This document shows, piece by piece, positions 50,513-63,137 of a DNA stretch of 64,000 bases. Positions within the stretch are counted from its first letter, which is position 1; each line of letters begins with the position of its first letter. The stretch is from Delphinus delphis (lineage: Eukaryota; Chordata; Mammalia; Artiodactyla; Delphinidae). The translations under genes and the position numbers were made by a program. The stretch lies in NCBI RefSeq assembly GCF_949987515.2, contig NW_027192651.1:124001-188000 (forward strand), in the 5' to 3' direction. Below the pieces are notes generated by a model, which did no database searches, was not told the DNA's origin, and saw only the letters and a list, made by a program, of their open reading frames with translations.

Positions 50513-52088
50513 TGAAGTAAGTCACACAGAAAAAGAAACATCATAAGATATCAGTAATACACGGAATGTAAACTTGGCTACACAGGAACTGAATTACAGA
50601 ACAGAACAGGGTCTCAAATTTAGAAAACCAACTTATGCTTGCTTAAGTGTAAACGTGAGTTGGGGTGCTGCATAAAACCAGAGATTGAAATGAGCACAGA
50701 TAAAGTTCCTTAAGTCAAATATGGAATAGACAAGAGCTACTCCTTGCTCAATGAAATGGACTCAACACCGCATATTAAACGCCTAAGAATGTACCTGACT
50801 AGTAAGTATCTTAAAACCTATGGATTGCTATGTCTCCGAAAGAGAAGCAAGCATGTGTACAGGGGCATAAACGTAGCAGTGATAGGATTGGAGAGGTTCG
50901 GTGAGCAAATGAAGACCCTTTGAAGTCATATTGCATGGTACCCATTACACGGGTCTTAACTCTCCAGGTTTAAGGTATTCTTCCTTCAGCTAAATCATGC
51001 ATGTGGAACCCAAGTATAATCAACCATGTGAATAGGAGACGTGTTCAAATATGTCTCAGTTTTCCTCCCCTGGTACTCGGGTGCAACATTCCAGACGCTT
51101 TACTAACACTCTCTCCACTTGGAGAGTCAGTCCCTTTAACCTCCTGTTTGGCCCAGTTTGCAATTTCTGCGGAAGATGAACAGGAATAGCGAGAACCAAT
51201 GAGAGGCTAGCTGGAGGTGTCTGGACGGGCAAATTTAACTCTCATTTCCCACCAGGAAGAGGAATTAACCAAAGGCTCAGCATGCCGGGCCGGAACAAGA
51301 TTAGGGCCTGAAGCCATCCTGCGGTGTTGCGGCCAGGTCACAAGAAAGCGAGTTGAAGAAAGGAGCTCAGGGGCACTGTAATTCACAAACCTGCAGAGTT
51401 ATAAATGACAGCTATCGTCCAAAAATAGACTGAAGTAAGGCTGCCAAGAGGACTTGAAAGCGGGGCAGAATTGCAGGAAACCGATTTCAGGAGGTAGACT
51501 GGAATTGCATTGAAAGCATAGGAAAAGAGGCAGAACGTCCACAATGATGCACTTGGCCAAAAAGGGCGTATGCGTTTTTTCCTGAATATATTCAGGAAAA
51601 AACGCATACGCACTTTTTGGCCAACCAAGCAAGCTTGCAAAGGAAATCTGCACTACAATGAAGTCTCACTTCCCCCCGGTCAAAAGGGCCATCTGAAAAA
51701 AGTGTAAAATCCAGAAAGGCAACAGGCCATTGAGAACTGGGAGCCTTGTTATGCTGATGGCCGGGATGTAAATTGCCAACAGACACTTGGGAGAACTGTA
51801 TGCTGTTTCCTGAAACATCTAAAAAACAAAGCAACAGAGCCTAGGGCACTTCCACTTATGGTCCTATAGCTTAGGGAAATTAAAATCAAAAAGACACAGC
51901 CACCCCAAAGTTTGAATGGCTCTGTTTACAAGAACCTCGTTTACAGTACAAGTTCAACATCGCAGAAAGTGAAAAATGGATAAAGAAGTTGTGGTATTCA
52001 CTTACAAAGCAATATCACTCAGCAATGAAATCTATGTCATCAGGCCCTTAGCAGCACAATGAGTGGTTTCAGGTATGATGATTCTAAC
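50513..52088. repeat. Satellite unit 33 (1576 bp, X form)
   Basis: X-form indel set as in unit 31, with GTGAATAGGAG, GGAACAAGATT, GGCCGGGATG and GAACTGTATGCTG as local changes. The palindrome at 51553-51624 has one right-arm mismatch (ACGCACTTT). Confidence 0.9.
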
Positions 52089-53668
52089 TGAAATAAGTCA
52101 CACAGAAAAAGAAACATCATAAGATATCAGTAATACACGGAATGTAAACTTGGCTACACAGGAACTGAATTACAGAACAGAACAGGGTCTCAAATTTAGA
52201 AAAACAACTTATGCTTGCTTAAGGGTAAAGGTGAGTTGGGGTGCTGCATAAAACCAGAGATTGAAATGAGCACAGATAAAGTTCCTTAAGCCAAATATGG
52301 AATAGACAAGAGCTACTCCTTGCTCAACGAAATGGACTCAACACCGCATATTAAACGCCTAAGAATGTACCTGACTTGTAAGTATCTTAAAACCTATGGA
52401 TTGCTATGTCTCCGAAAGAGAATCAAGCATGTGTACAGGGGCATAAACGCAGCAGTGATAGGACTGGAGAGGTTCGGTGAGCAAATGAAGACCCTTTGAA
52501 GTCATATTGCATGGTACCCATTCCACGGGTTTCAACTACCCAGGTTTAAGGTATTCTTCCTTCAGCTAAAACATGCATGTGGAACCTAGAGTATGATCAA
52601 CCATGTGATCGGGAGACGTGTTCAAATATGTCTCAGTTTTCCTCCCCTGGTACTCGGGTGCAACATTCCAGACGCTTTACTAACACTCTCCCCACTTGGA
52701 GAGTCAGCGCCTTTAACCTCCTGTTTGGCCCAGTTTGCAATTTCTGCGGAAGATAAACAGGAATAGCGAGAACCAATGAGAGGCTAGCTGGAGGTGTCTG
52801 GACGGGCAAATTTAACTCTCATTTCCCACCAGGAAGAGGAAATAACCAAAGGCTCAGCGTGCCGTACTGGAACCAGATTAGGGCCTGAAGCCATCCTGCG
52901 GTGTTGCGGCCAGCTCAAAAGAAAGCGAGTTGAAGAAAGGAGCTCAGGGGCACTGTAATTCACAAACCTGCAGAGTTATAAATGACAGCTATCGTCCAAA
53001 AATAGACTGAAGTAAGGCTGCCAAGAGGACTTGAAAGCGGGGCAGAATTGCAGGAAACCGATTTCAGGAGGTAGACTGGAATTGCATTGAAAGCATAGGA
53101 AAAGAGGCAGAACGTCCACAATGATGCACTTGGCCAAAAAGGGCGTATGCGTTTTTTCCTGAATATATTCAGGAAAAAACGCATACGCCCTTTTTGGCCA
53201 ACCAAGCAAGCTTGCAAAGGAAATCTGCACTACAATGAAGTCTCACTTCCCCCCGGTCAAAAGGGCCATCTGAAAAAAGTGTAAAATCCAGAAAGGCAGG
53301 ACAGGTCATGGAGAACTGGGACCCTTGTTATGCTGATGGGCGGGATGTAAATTGCCAACAACCATTCGGGAGAAGTGTATGGTGTTTCCTGAAACATCTA
53401 AAAAACAAAGCAACAGAACCTAGGGCACTTCCACTTATGGTCCTGTAGCTTAGGGAAATTAAAATCAAAAAGACACAGCCACCTCAAAGTTTGGAATGGC
53501 TCTGTTTACAAGAACCTCGTTTACAGTACAAGTTCAACATCGCAGAAAGTGAAAAATGGATAAAGAAGTTGTGGTATTTACTTACAAAGCAATATCACTC
53601 AGCAATGAAATCTGTGTCATCAGGCCCTTAGCAGCACAATGAGTGGATTCAGGTATGATGATTCTAAC
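52089..53668. repeat. Satellite unit 34 (1580 bp, subtype R; Y form)
   Basis: Y-form markers: AGATAAACAGG, GTACTGGAACC, GGTCATGG, ACCATTCGGG and CCACCTCAAAG. These recur in units 37 and 39. The palindrome at 53130-53201 is perfect. Confidence 0.9.
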
Positions 53669-55247
53669 TGAAGTAAGTCACACAGAAAAAGAAACATCAT
53701 AAGATATCAGTAATACACGGAATGTAAACTTGGCTACACAGGAACTGAATTACAGAACAGAACAGGGTCTCAAATTTAGAAAACCAACTTATGCTTGCTT
53801 AAGGGTAAAGGTGAGTTGGGGTGCTGCATAAAACCAGAGATTGAAATGAGCACAGATAAAGTTCCTTAAGTCAAATATGGAATAGACAAGAGCTACTCCT
53901 TGCTCAACGAAATGGACTCAACACCGCATATTAAACGCCTAAGAATGTACCTGACTAGTAAGTATCTTAAAACCTATGGATTGCTATGTCTCCGAAAGAG
54001 AATCAAGCATGTGTACAGGGGCATAAACGCAGCAGTGATAGGATTGGAGAGGTTCGGTGAGCAAATGAAGACCCTTTGAAGTCATATTGCATGGTACCCA
54101 TTACACGGGTCTTAACTTTCCAGGTTTAAGATATTCTTCCTTCAGCTAAAACATGCATGTGGAACCCAAGTATGATCAACCATGTGAACGGGAGACGTGT
54201 TCAAATATGTCTCAGTTTTCCTCCCCTGGTACTCGGGTGCAACATTCCAGACGCTTTACTAACACTCTCCCCACTTGGAGAGTCAGTCCCTTTAACCTCC
54301 TGTTTGGCCCAGTTTGCAATTTCTGCGGAAGATGAACAGGAATAGCGAGAACCAATGAGAGACTAGCTGGAGGTGTCTGGACGGGCAAATTTAACTCTCA
54401 TTTCCCACCAGGAAGAGGAAATAACCAAAGGCTCAGCGTGCCGTACCGGAACCAGATTAGGGCCTGAAGCCATCCTGCGGTGTTGCGGCCAGCTCAAAAG
54501 AAAGCAAGTTGAAGAAAGGAGCTCAGGGGCACTGTAATTCACAAACCTGCAGAGTTATAAATGACAGCTATCGTCCAAAAATAGACTGAAGTAAGGCTGC
54601 CAAGAGGACTTGAAAGCGGGGCAGAATTGCAGGAAACCGATTTCAGGAGGTAGACTGGAATTGCATTGAAAGCATAGGAAAAGAGGCAGAACGTCCACAA
54701 TGCTCCACTTGGCCAAAAAGGGCGTATGCGTTTTTTCCTGAATATATTCAGGAAAAAACGCATACGCCCTTTTTGGCCAACCAAGCAAGCTTGCAAAGGA
54801 AATCTGCACTACAATGAAGTCTCACTTCCCCCCGGTCAAAAGGGCCATCTGAAAAAAGTGTAAAATCCAGAAAGGCAGGACAGGCCATGGAGAACTGGGA
54901 GCCTTGTTATGCTGATGGGCGGGATGTAAATTGCCAACAGACACTCGGGAGAAGTGTATGGTGTTTCCTGAAACATCTAAAAAACAAAGCAACAGAGCCT
55001 AGGGCACTGCCACTTATGGTCCTATAGCTTAGGGAAATTAAAATCAAAAAGACACAGCCACCCCAAAGTTTGGGACGCCTCTGTTTACAAGAACCTCGTT
55101 TACAGTACAAGTTCAACATCGCAGAAAGTGAAGAATGGATAAAGAAGTTGTGGTATTTACTTACAAAGCAATATCACTCAGCAATGAAATCTATGTCATC
55201 AGGCCCTTAGCATCACAATGAGTGGATTCAGGTATGATGATTCTAAC
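53669..55247. repeat. Satellite unit 35 (1579 bp, subtype Q; Z form)
   Basis: Shares CTTAACTTTCCAGG and TTTAAGATATTC with unit 40, five units downstream. The flank just before the palindrome reads TGCTCCACTT, private to this copy, while the palindrome at 54709-54780 is perfect. Confidence 0.9.
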
Positions 55248-56823
55248 TGAAATAAGTCACACAGAAAAAGAAACATCATAAGATATCAGTAATACACGGA
55301 ATGTAAACTTGGCTACACAGGAACTGAATTACAGAACAGAACAGGGTCTCAAATTTAGAAAACCAACTTATGCTTGCTTAAGGTTAAAGGTGAGTTGGGG
55401 TGCTGCATAAAACCAGAGATTGAAATGAGCACAGATAAAGTTCCTTAAGTCAAATATGGAATAGACAAGAGCTACTCCTTGCTCAACGAAATGGACTCAA
55501 CACCGCATATTAAACGCCTAAGAATGTACCTGACTAGTAAGTATCTTAAAACCTATGGATTGCTATGTCTCCAAAAGAGAATCAAGCATGTGTACAGGGG
55601 CATAAACGCAGCAGTGATAGGATTGGAGAGGTTCGGTGAGCAAATGAAGACCCTTTGAAGTCATATTGCATGGTACCCATTACACGGGTCTTAACTCTCC
55701 AGGTTTAAGGTATTCTTCCTTCAGCTAAAACATGCATGTGGAACCCAAGTATAATCAACCATGTGAATGGGAGACGTGTTCAAATATGTCTCAGTTTTCC
55801 TCCCCTGGTACTCGGGTGCAACATTCCACACGCTTTACTAACACTCTCTCCACTTGGAGAGTCAGTCCCTTTAACCTCCTGTTTGGCCCAGTTTGCAATT
55901 TCTGCGGAAGATGAACAGGAATAGCGAGAACCAATGAGAGGCTAGCTGGAGGTGTCTGGACGGGCAAATTTAACTCTCATTTCCCACCAGGAAGAGGAAT
56001 TAACCAAAGGCTCAGCATGCCGGGCCGGAACCAGATTAGGGCCTGAAGCCATCCTGCGGTGTTGCGGCCAGGTCACAAGAAAGCGAGTTGAAGAAAGGAG
56101 CTCAGGGGCACTGTAATTCACAAACCTGCAGAGTTATAAATGACAGCTATCGTCCAAAAATACACTGAAGTAAGGCTGCCAAGAGGACTTCAAAGCGGGG
56201 CAGAATTGCAGGAAACCGATTTCAGGAGGTAGACTGGAATTGCATTGAAAGCATAGGAAAAGAGGCAGAACGTCCACAATGATGCACTTGGCCAAAAAGG
56301 GCGTATGCGTTTTTTCCTGAATATATTCAGGAAAAAACGCATACGCCCTTTTTGGCCAACCAAGCAAGCTTGCAAAGGAAATCTGCACTACAATGAAGTC
56401 TCACTTCCCCCCGGTCAAAAGGGCCATCTGAAAAAAGTGTAAAATCCAGAAAGGCAACAGGCCATTGAGAACTGGGAGCCTTGTTATGCTGATGGGCGGG
56501 ATGTAAATTGCCAACAGACACTTGGGAGAAGTGTATGGTGTTTCCTGAAACATCTAAAAAACAAAGCAACAGAGCCTAGGGCACTTCCACTTATGGTCCT
56601 ATAGCTTAGGGAAATTAAAATCAAAAAGACACAGCCACCCCAAAGTTTGAATGGCTCTGTTTACAAGAACCTCGTTTACAGTACAAGTTCAACATCGCAG
56701 AAAGTGAAGAATGGATAAAGAAGTTGTGGTATTCACTTACAAAGCAATATCACTCAGCAATGAAATCTATGTCATCAGGCCCTTAGCAGCACAATGAGTG
56801 GTTTCAGGTATGATGATTCTAAC
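55248..56823. repeat. Satellite unit 36 (1576 bp, X form)
   Basis: Shares CATTCCACACG, AATACACTG and GACTTCAAAGCGG with unit 38, defining a duplicated X-Y dimer. The palindrome at 56288-56359 is perfect. Confidence 0.9.
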
Positions 56824-58402
56824 TGAAATAAGTCACACAGAAAAAGAAACATCATAAGATATCAGTAATACACGGAATGGAAACTTGGCTACACAGGAAC
56901 TGAATTACAGAACAGAACAGGGCCTCAAATTTAGAAAAACAACTTATGCTTGCTTAAGGGTAAAGGTGAGTTGGGGTGCTGCATAAAACCAGAGATTGAA
57001 ATGAGCACAGATAAAGTTCCTTAAGCCAAATATGGAATAGACAAGAGCTACTCCTTGCTCAACGAAATGGACTCAACACCGCATATTAAACGCCTAAGAA
57101 TGTACCTGACTTGTAAGTATCTTAAAACCTATGGATTGCTATGTCTCCGAAAGAGAATCAAGCATGTGTACAGGGGCATAAACGCAGCAGAGATAGGATT
57201 GGAGAGGTTCGGTGAGCAAATGAAGACCCTTTGAAGTCATATTGCATGGTACCCATTCCACGGGTTTCAACTACCCAGGTTTAAGGTATTCTTCCTTCAG
57301 CTAAAACATGCATGTGGAACCTAGAGTATGATCAACCATGTGATCGGGAGACGTGTTCAAATATGTCTCAGTTTTCCTCCCCTGGTACTCGGGTGCAACA
57401 TTCCAGACGCTTTACTAACACTCTCCCCACTTGGAGAGTCAGCGCCTTTAACCTCCTGTTTGGCCCAGTTTGCAATTTCTGCGGAAGATAAACAGGAATA
57501 GCGAGAACCAATGAGAGGCTAGCTGGAGGTGTCTGGACGGGCAAATTTAACTCTCATTTCAAACCAGGAAGAGGAAATAACCAAAGGCTCAGCGTGCCGT
57601 ACTGGAACCAGATTAGGGCCTGAAGCCATCCTGCGGTGTTGCGGCCAGCTCAAAAGAAAGCGAGTTGAAGAAAGGAGCTCAGGGGCACTGTAATTCACAA
57701 ACCTGCAGAGTTATAAATGACAGCTATCGTCCAAAAATAGACTGAAGTAAGGCTGCCAAGAGGACTTGAAAGCGGGGCAGAATTGCAGGAAACCGATTTC
57801 AGGAGGTAGACTGGAATTGCATTGAAAGCATAGGAAAAGAGGCAGAACGTCCACAATGATGCACTTGGCCAAAAAGGGCGTATGCGTTTTTTCCTGAATA
57901 TATTCAGGAAAAAACGCATACGCCCTTTTTGGCCAACCAAGCAAGCTTGTAAAGGAAATCTGCACTACAATGAAGTCTCACTTCCCCCCGTCAAAAGGGC
58001 CATCTGAAAAAAGTGTAAAATCCAGAAAGGCAGGACAGGTCATGGAGAACTGGGAGCCTTGTTATGCTGATGGGCGGGATGTAAATTGCCAACAACCATT
58101 CGGGAGAAGTGTATGGTGTTTCCTGAAACATCTAAAAAACAAAGCAACAGAACCTAGGGCACTTCCACTTATGGTCCTATAGCTTAGGGAAATTAAAATC
58201 AAAAAGACACAGCCACCTCAAAGTTTGGAACGGCTCTGTTTACAAGAACCTCGTTTACAGTACAAGTTCAACATCGCAGAAAGTGAAAAATGGATAAAGA
58301 AGTTGTGGTATTTACTTACAAAGCAATATCACTCAGCAATGAAATCTGTGTCATCAGGCCCTTAGCAGCACAATGAGTGGATTCAGGTATGATGATTCTA
58401 AC
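56824..58402. repeat. Satellite unit 37 (1579 bp, Y form)
   Basis: Y form with one base lost in CCCCCCGTCAAAAG near 57987, plus GCAGAGATAGG and CATTTCAAACCAGG. The palindrome at 57865-57936 is perfect; AAGCTTGTAAAGG spoils the adjacent short palindrome. Confidence 0.9.
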
Positions 58403-59978
58403 TGAAGTAAGTCACACAGAAAAAGAAACATCATAAGATATCAGTAATACACGGAATGTAAACTTGGCTACACAGGAACTGAATTACAGAACAGAACAGG
58501 GTCTCAAATTTAGAAAACCAACTTATGCTTGCTTAAGGGTAAAGGTGAGTTGGGGTGCTGCATAAAACCAGAGATTGAAATGAGCACAGATAAAGTTCCT
58601 TAAGTCAAATATGGAATAGACAAGAGCTACTCCTTGCTCAACGAAATGGACTCAACACCGCATATTAAACGCCTAAGAATGTAACTGACTAGTAAGTATC
58701 TTAAAACCTATGGATTGCTATGTCTCCGAAAGAGAATCAAGCATGTGTACAGGGGCATAAACGCAGCAGTGATAGGATTGGAGAGGTTCGGTGAGCAAAT
58801 GAAGACCCTTTGAAGTCATATTGCATGGTACCCATTACACGGGTCTTAACTCTCCAGGTTTAAGGTATTCTTCCTTCAGCTAAAACATGCATGTGGAACC
58901 CAAGTATAATCAACCATGTGAATGGGAGACGTGTTCAAATATGTCTCAGTTTTCCTCCCCTGGTACTCGGGTGCAACATTCCACACGCTTTACTAACACT
59001 CTCTCCACTTGGAGAGTCAGTCCCTTTAACCTCCTGTTTGGCCCAGTTTGCAATTTCTGCGGAAGATGAACAGGAATAGCGAGAACCAATGAGAGGCTAG
59101 CTGGAGGTGTCTGGACGGGCAAATTTAACTCTCATTTCCCACCAGGAAGAGGAATTAACCAAAGGCTCAGCATGCCGGGCCGGAAACAGATTAGGGCCTG
59201 AAGCCATCCTGCGGTGTTGCGGCCAGGTCACAAGAAAGCGAGTTGAAGAAAGGAGCTCAGGGGCACTGTAATTCACAAACCTGCAGAGTTATAAATGACA
59301 GCTATCGTCCAAAAATACACTGAAGTAAGGCTGCCAAGAGGACTTCAAAGCGGGGCAGAATTGCAGGAAACCGATTTCAGGAGGTAGACTGGAATTGCAT
59401 TGAAAGCATAGGAAAAGAGGCAGAACGTCCACAATGATGCACTTGGCCAAAAAGGGCGTATGCGTTTTTTCCTGAATATATTCAGGAAAAAACGCATACG
59501 CCCTTTTTGGCCAACCAAGCAAACTTGCAAAGGAAATCTGCACTACAATGAAGTCTCACTTCCCCCCGGTCAAAAGGGCCATGTGAAAAAAGTGTAAAAT
59601 CCAGAAAGGCAACAGGCCATTGAGAACTGGGAGCCTTGTTATGCTGATGGCCGGGATGTAAATTGCCAACAGACACTTGGGAGAAGTGTATGGTGTTTCC
59701 TGAAACATCTAAAAAACAAAGCAACAGAGCCTAGGGCACTTCCACTTATGGTCCTATAGCTTAGGGAAATTAAAATAAAAAAGACACAGCCACCCCAAAG
59801 TTTGAATGGCTCTGTTTACAAGAACCTCGTTTACAGTACAAGTTCAACATCGCAGAAAGTGAAGAATGGATAAAGAAGTTGTGGTATTCACTTACAAAGC
59901 AATATCACTCAGCAATGAAATCTATGTCATCAGGCCCTTAGCAGCACAATGAGTGGTTTCAGGTATGATGATTCTAAC
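58403..59978. repeat. Satellite unit 38 (1576 bp, X form)
   Basis: Near copy of unit 36, differing at GTAACTGAC, GGAAACAGATT, GCCATGTGAAA, GGCCGGGATG and AAAATAAAAAAG. The palindrome at 59443-59514 is perfect. Confidence 0.9.
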
Positions 59979-61558
59979 TGAAATAAGTCACACAGAAAAA
60001 GAAACATCATAAGATATCAGTAATACACGGAATGGAAACTTGGCTACACAGGAACTGAATTACAGAACAGAACAGGGCCTCAAATTTAGAAAAACAACTT
60101 ATGCTTGCTTAAGGGTAAAGGTGAGTTGGGGTGCTGCATAAAACCAGAGATTGAAATGAGCACAGATAAAGTTCCTTAAGTCAAATATGGAATAGACAAG
60201 AGCTACTCCTTGCTCAACGAAATGGACTCAACACCGCATATTAAACGCCTAAGAATGTAACTGACTTGTAAGTATCTTAAAACCTATGGATTGCTATGTC
60301 TCCGAAAGAGAATCAAGCATGTGTACAGGGGCATAAACGCAGCAGTGATAGGATTGGAGAGGTTCGGTGAGCAAATGAAGACCCTTTGAAGTCATATTGC
60401 ATGGTACCCATTCCACGGGTTTCAACTACCCAGGTTTAAGGTATTCTTCCTTCAGCTAAAACATGCATGTGGAACCTAGAGTATGATCAACCATGTGATC
60501 GGGAGACGTGTTCAAATATGTCTCAGTTTTCCTCCCCTGGTACTCGGGTGCAACATTCCAGACGCTTTACTAACACTCTCCCCACTTGGAGAGTCAGCGC
60601 CTTTAACCTCCTGTTTGGCCCAGTTTGCAATTTCTGCGGAAGATAAACAGGAATAGCGAGAACCAATGAGAGGCTAGCTGGAGGTGTCTGGACGGGCAAA
60701 TTTAACTCTCATTTCCCACCAGGAAGAGGAAATAACCAAAGGCTCAGCGTGCCGTACTGGAACCAGATTAGGGCCTGAAGCCATCCTGCGGTGTTGCGGC
60801 CAGCTCAAAAGAAAGCGAGTTGAAGAAAGGAGCTCAGGGGCACTGTAATTCACAAACCTGCAGAGTTATAAATGACAGCTATCGTCCAAAAATAGACTGA
60901 AGTAAGGCTGCCAAGAGGACTTGAAAGCGGGGCAGAATTGCAGGAAACCGATTTCAGGAGGTAGACTGGAATTGCATTGAAAGCATAGGAAAAGAGGCAG
61001 AACGTCCACAATGATGCACTTGGCCAAAAAGGGCGTATGCGTTTTTTCCTGAATATATTCAGGAAAAAACGTATACGCCCTTTTTGGCCAACCAAGCAAG
61101 CTTGCAAAGGAAATCTGCACTACAATGAAGTCTCACTTCCCCCCGGTCAAAAGGGCCATCTGAAAAAAGTGTAAAATCCAGAAAGGCAGGACAGGTCATG
61201 GAGAACTGGGAGCCTTGTTATGCTGATGGGCGGGATGTAAATTGCCAACAACCATTCGGGAGAAGTGTATGGTGTTTCCTGAAACATCTAAAAAACAAAG
61301 CAACAGAACCTAGGGCACTTCCACTTATGGTCCTATAGCTTAGGGAAATTAAAATCAAAAAGACACAGCCACCTCAAAGTTTGGAACGGCTCTGTTTACA
61401 AGAACCTCGTTTACAGTACAAGTTCAACATCGCAGAAAGTGAAAAATGGATAAAGAAGTTGTGGTATTTACTTACAAAGCAATATCACTCAGCAATGAAA
61501 TCTGTGTCATCAGGCCCTTAGCAGCACAATGAGTGGATTCAGGTATGATGATTCTAAC
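59979..61558. repeat. Satellite unit 39 (1580 bp, Y form)
   Basis: Near copy of unit 37 without its one-base deletion. It shares GTAACTGAC with unit 38. The palindrome at 61020-61091 has one right-arm CpG loss (CGTATACGCCC). Confidence 0.9.
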
Positions 61559-63137
61559 TGAAGTAAGTCACACAGAAAAAGAAACATCATAAGATATCAG
61601 TAATACACGGAATGTAAACTTGGCTACACAGGAACTGAATTACAGAACAGAACAGGGTCTCAAATTTAGAAAACCAACTTATGCTTGCTTAAGGGTAAAG
61701 GTGAGTTGGGGTGCTGCATAAAACCAGAGATTGAAATGAGCACAGATAAAGTTCCTTAAGTCAAATATGGAATAGACAAGAGCTACTCCTTGCTCAACGA
61801 AATGGACTCAACACCGCATATTAAACGCCTAAGAATGTACCTGACTAGTAAGTATCTTAAAACCTATGGATTGCTATGTCTCCGAAAGAGAATCAAGCAT
61901 GTGTACAGGGGCATAAACGCAGCAGTGATAGGATTGGAGAGGTTCGGTGAGCAAATGAAGACCCTTTGAAGTCATATTGCATGGTACCCATTACACGGGT
62001 CTTAACTTTCCAGGTTTAAGATATTCTTCCTTCAGCTAAAACATGCATGTGGAACCCAAGTATGATCAACCATGTGATCGGGAGACGTGTTCAAATATGT
62101 CTCAGTTTTCCTCCCCTGGTACTCGGGTGCAACATTCCAGACGCTTTACTAACACTCTCCCCACTTGGAGAGTCAGTCCCTTTAACCTCCTGTTTGGCCC
62201 AGTTTGCAATTTCTGCGGAAGATGAACAGGAATAGCGAGAACCAATGAGAGACTAGCTGGAGGTGTCTGGACGGGCAAATTTAACTCTCATTTCCCACCA
62301 GGAAGAGGAAATAACCAAAGGCTCAGCGTGCCGTGCCAGAACCAGATTAGGGCCTGAAGCCATCCTGCGGTGTTGCGGCCAGCTCAAAAGAAAGCGAGTT
62401 GAAGAAAGGAGCTCAGGGGCACTGTAATTCACAAACCTGCAGAGTTATAAATGACAGCTATCGTCCAAAAATAGACTGAAGTAAGGCTGCCAAGAGGACT
62501 TGAAAGCGGGGCAGAATTGCAGGAAACCGATTTCAGGAGGTAGACTGGAATTGCATTGAAAGCATAGGAAAAGAGGCAGAACGTCCACAATGATGCACTT
62601 GGCCAAAAAGGGCGTATGCGTTTTTTCCTGAATATATTCAGGAAAAAACGCATACGCCCTTTTTGGCCAACCAAGCAAGCTTGCAAAGGAAATCTGCACT
62701 ACAATGAAGTCTCACGTCCCCCCGGTCAAAAGGGCCATCTGAAAAAAGTGTAAAATCCAGAAAGGCAGGACAGGCCATGGAGAACTGGGAGCCTTGTTAT
62801 GCTGATGGGCGGGATGTAAATTGCCAACACACACTGGGGAGAAGTGTATGGTGTTTCCTGAAACATCTAAAAAACAAAGCAACAGAGCCTAGGGCACTGC
62901 CACTTATGGTCCTATAGCTTAGGGAAATTAAAATCAAAAAGACACAGCCACCCCAAAGTTTGGGACGCCTCTGTGTACAAGAACCTCGTTTACAGTACAA
63001 GTTCAACATCGCAGAAAGTGAAAAATGGATAAAGAAGTTGTGGTATTTACTTACAAAGCAATATCACTCAGCAATGAAATCTATGTCATCAGGCCCTTAG
63101 CAGCACAATGAGTGGATTCAGGTATGATGATTCTAGC
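61559..63137. repeat. Satellite unit 40 (1579 bp, Z form)
   Basis: Relative of unit 35 in its first half; the second half (CTCACGTCCCC, CACACACTGGGG) resembles units 29 and 30, so it is mosaic. The palindrome at 62599-62670 is perfect. Confidence 0.9.

Larger units (their letters stand above)
55248..61558. repeat. Duplicated X-Y dimer (units 36-37 and 38-39)
   Basis: The dimers are 3,155 and 3,156 bp. Units 36 and 38 share CACACG and CTTCAAAGCGG, which are absent from the otherwise similar unit 33, so this duplication is younger than the X-Y association itself (also seen at units 33-34). Confidence 0.75.
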
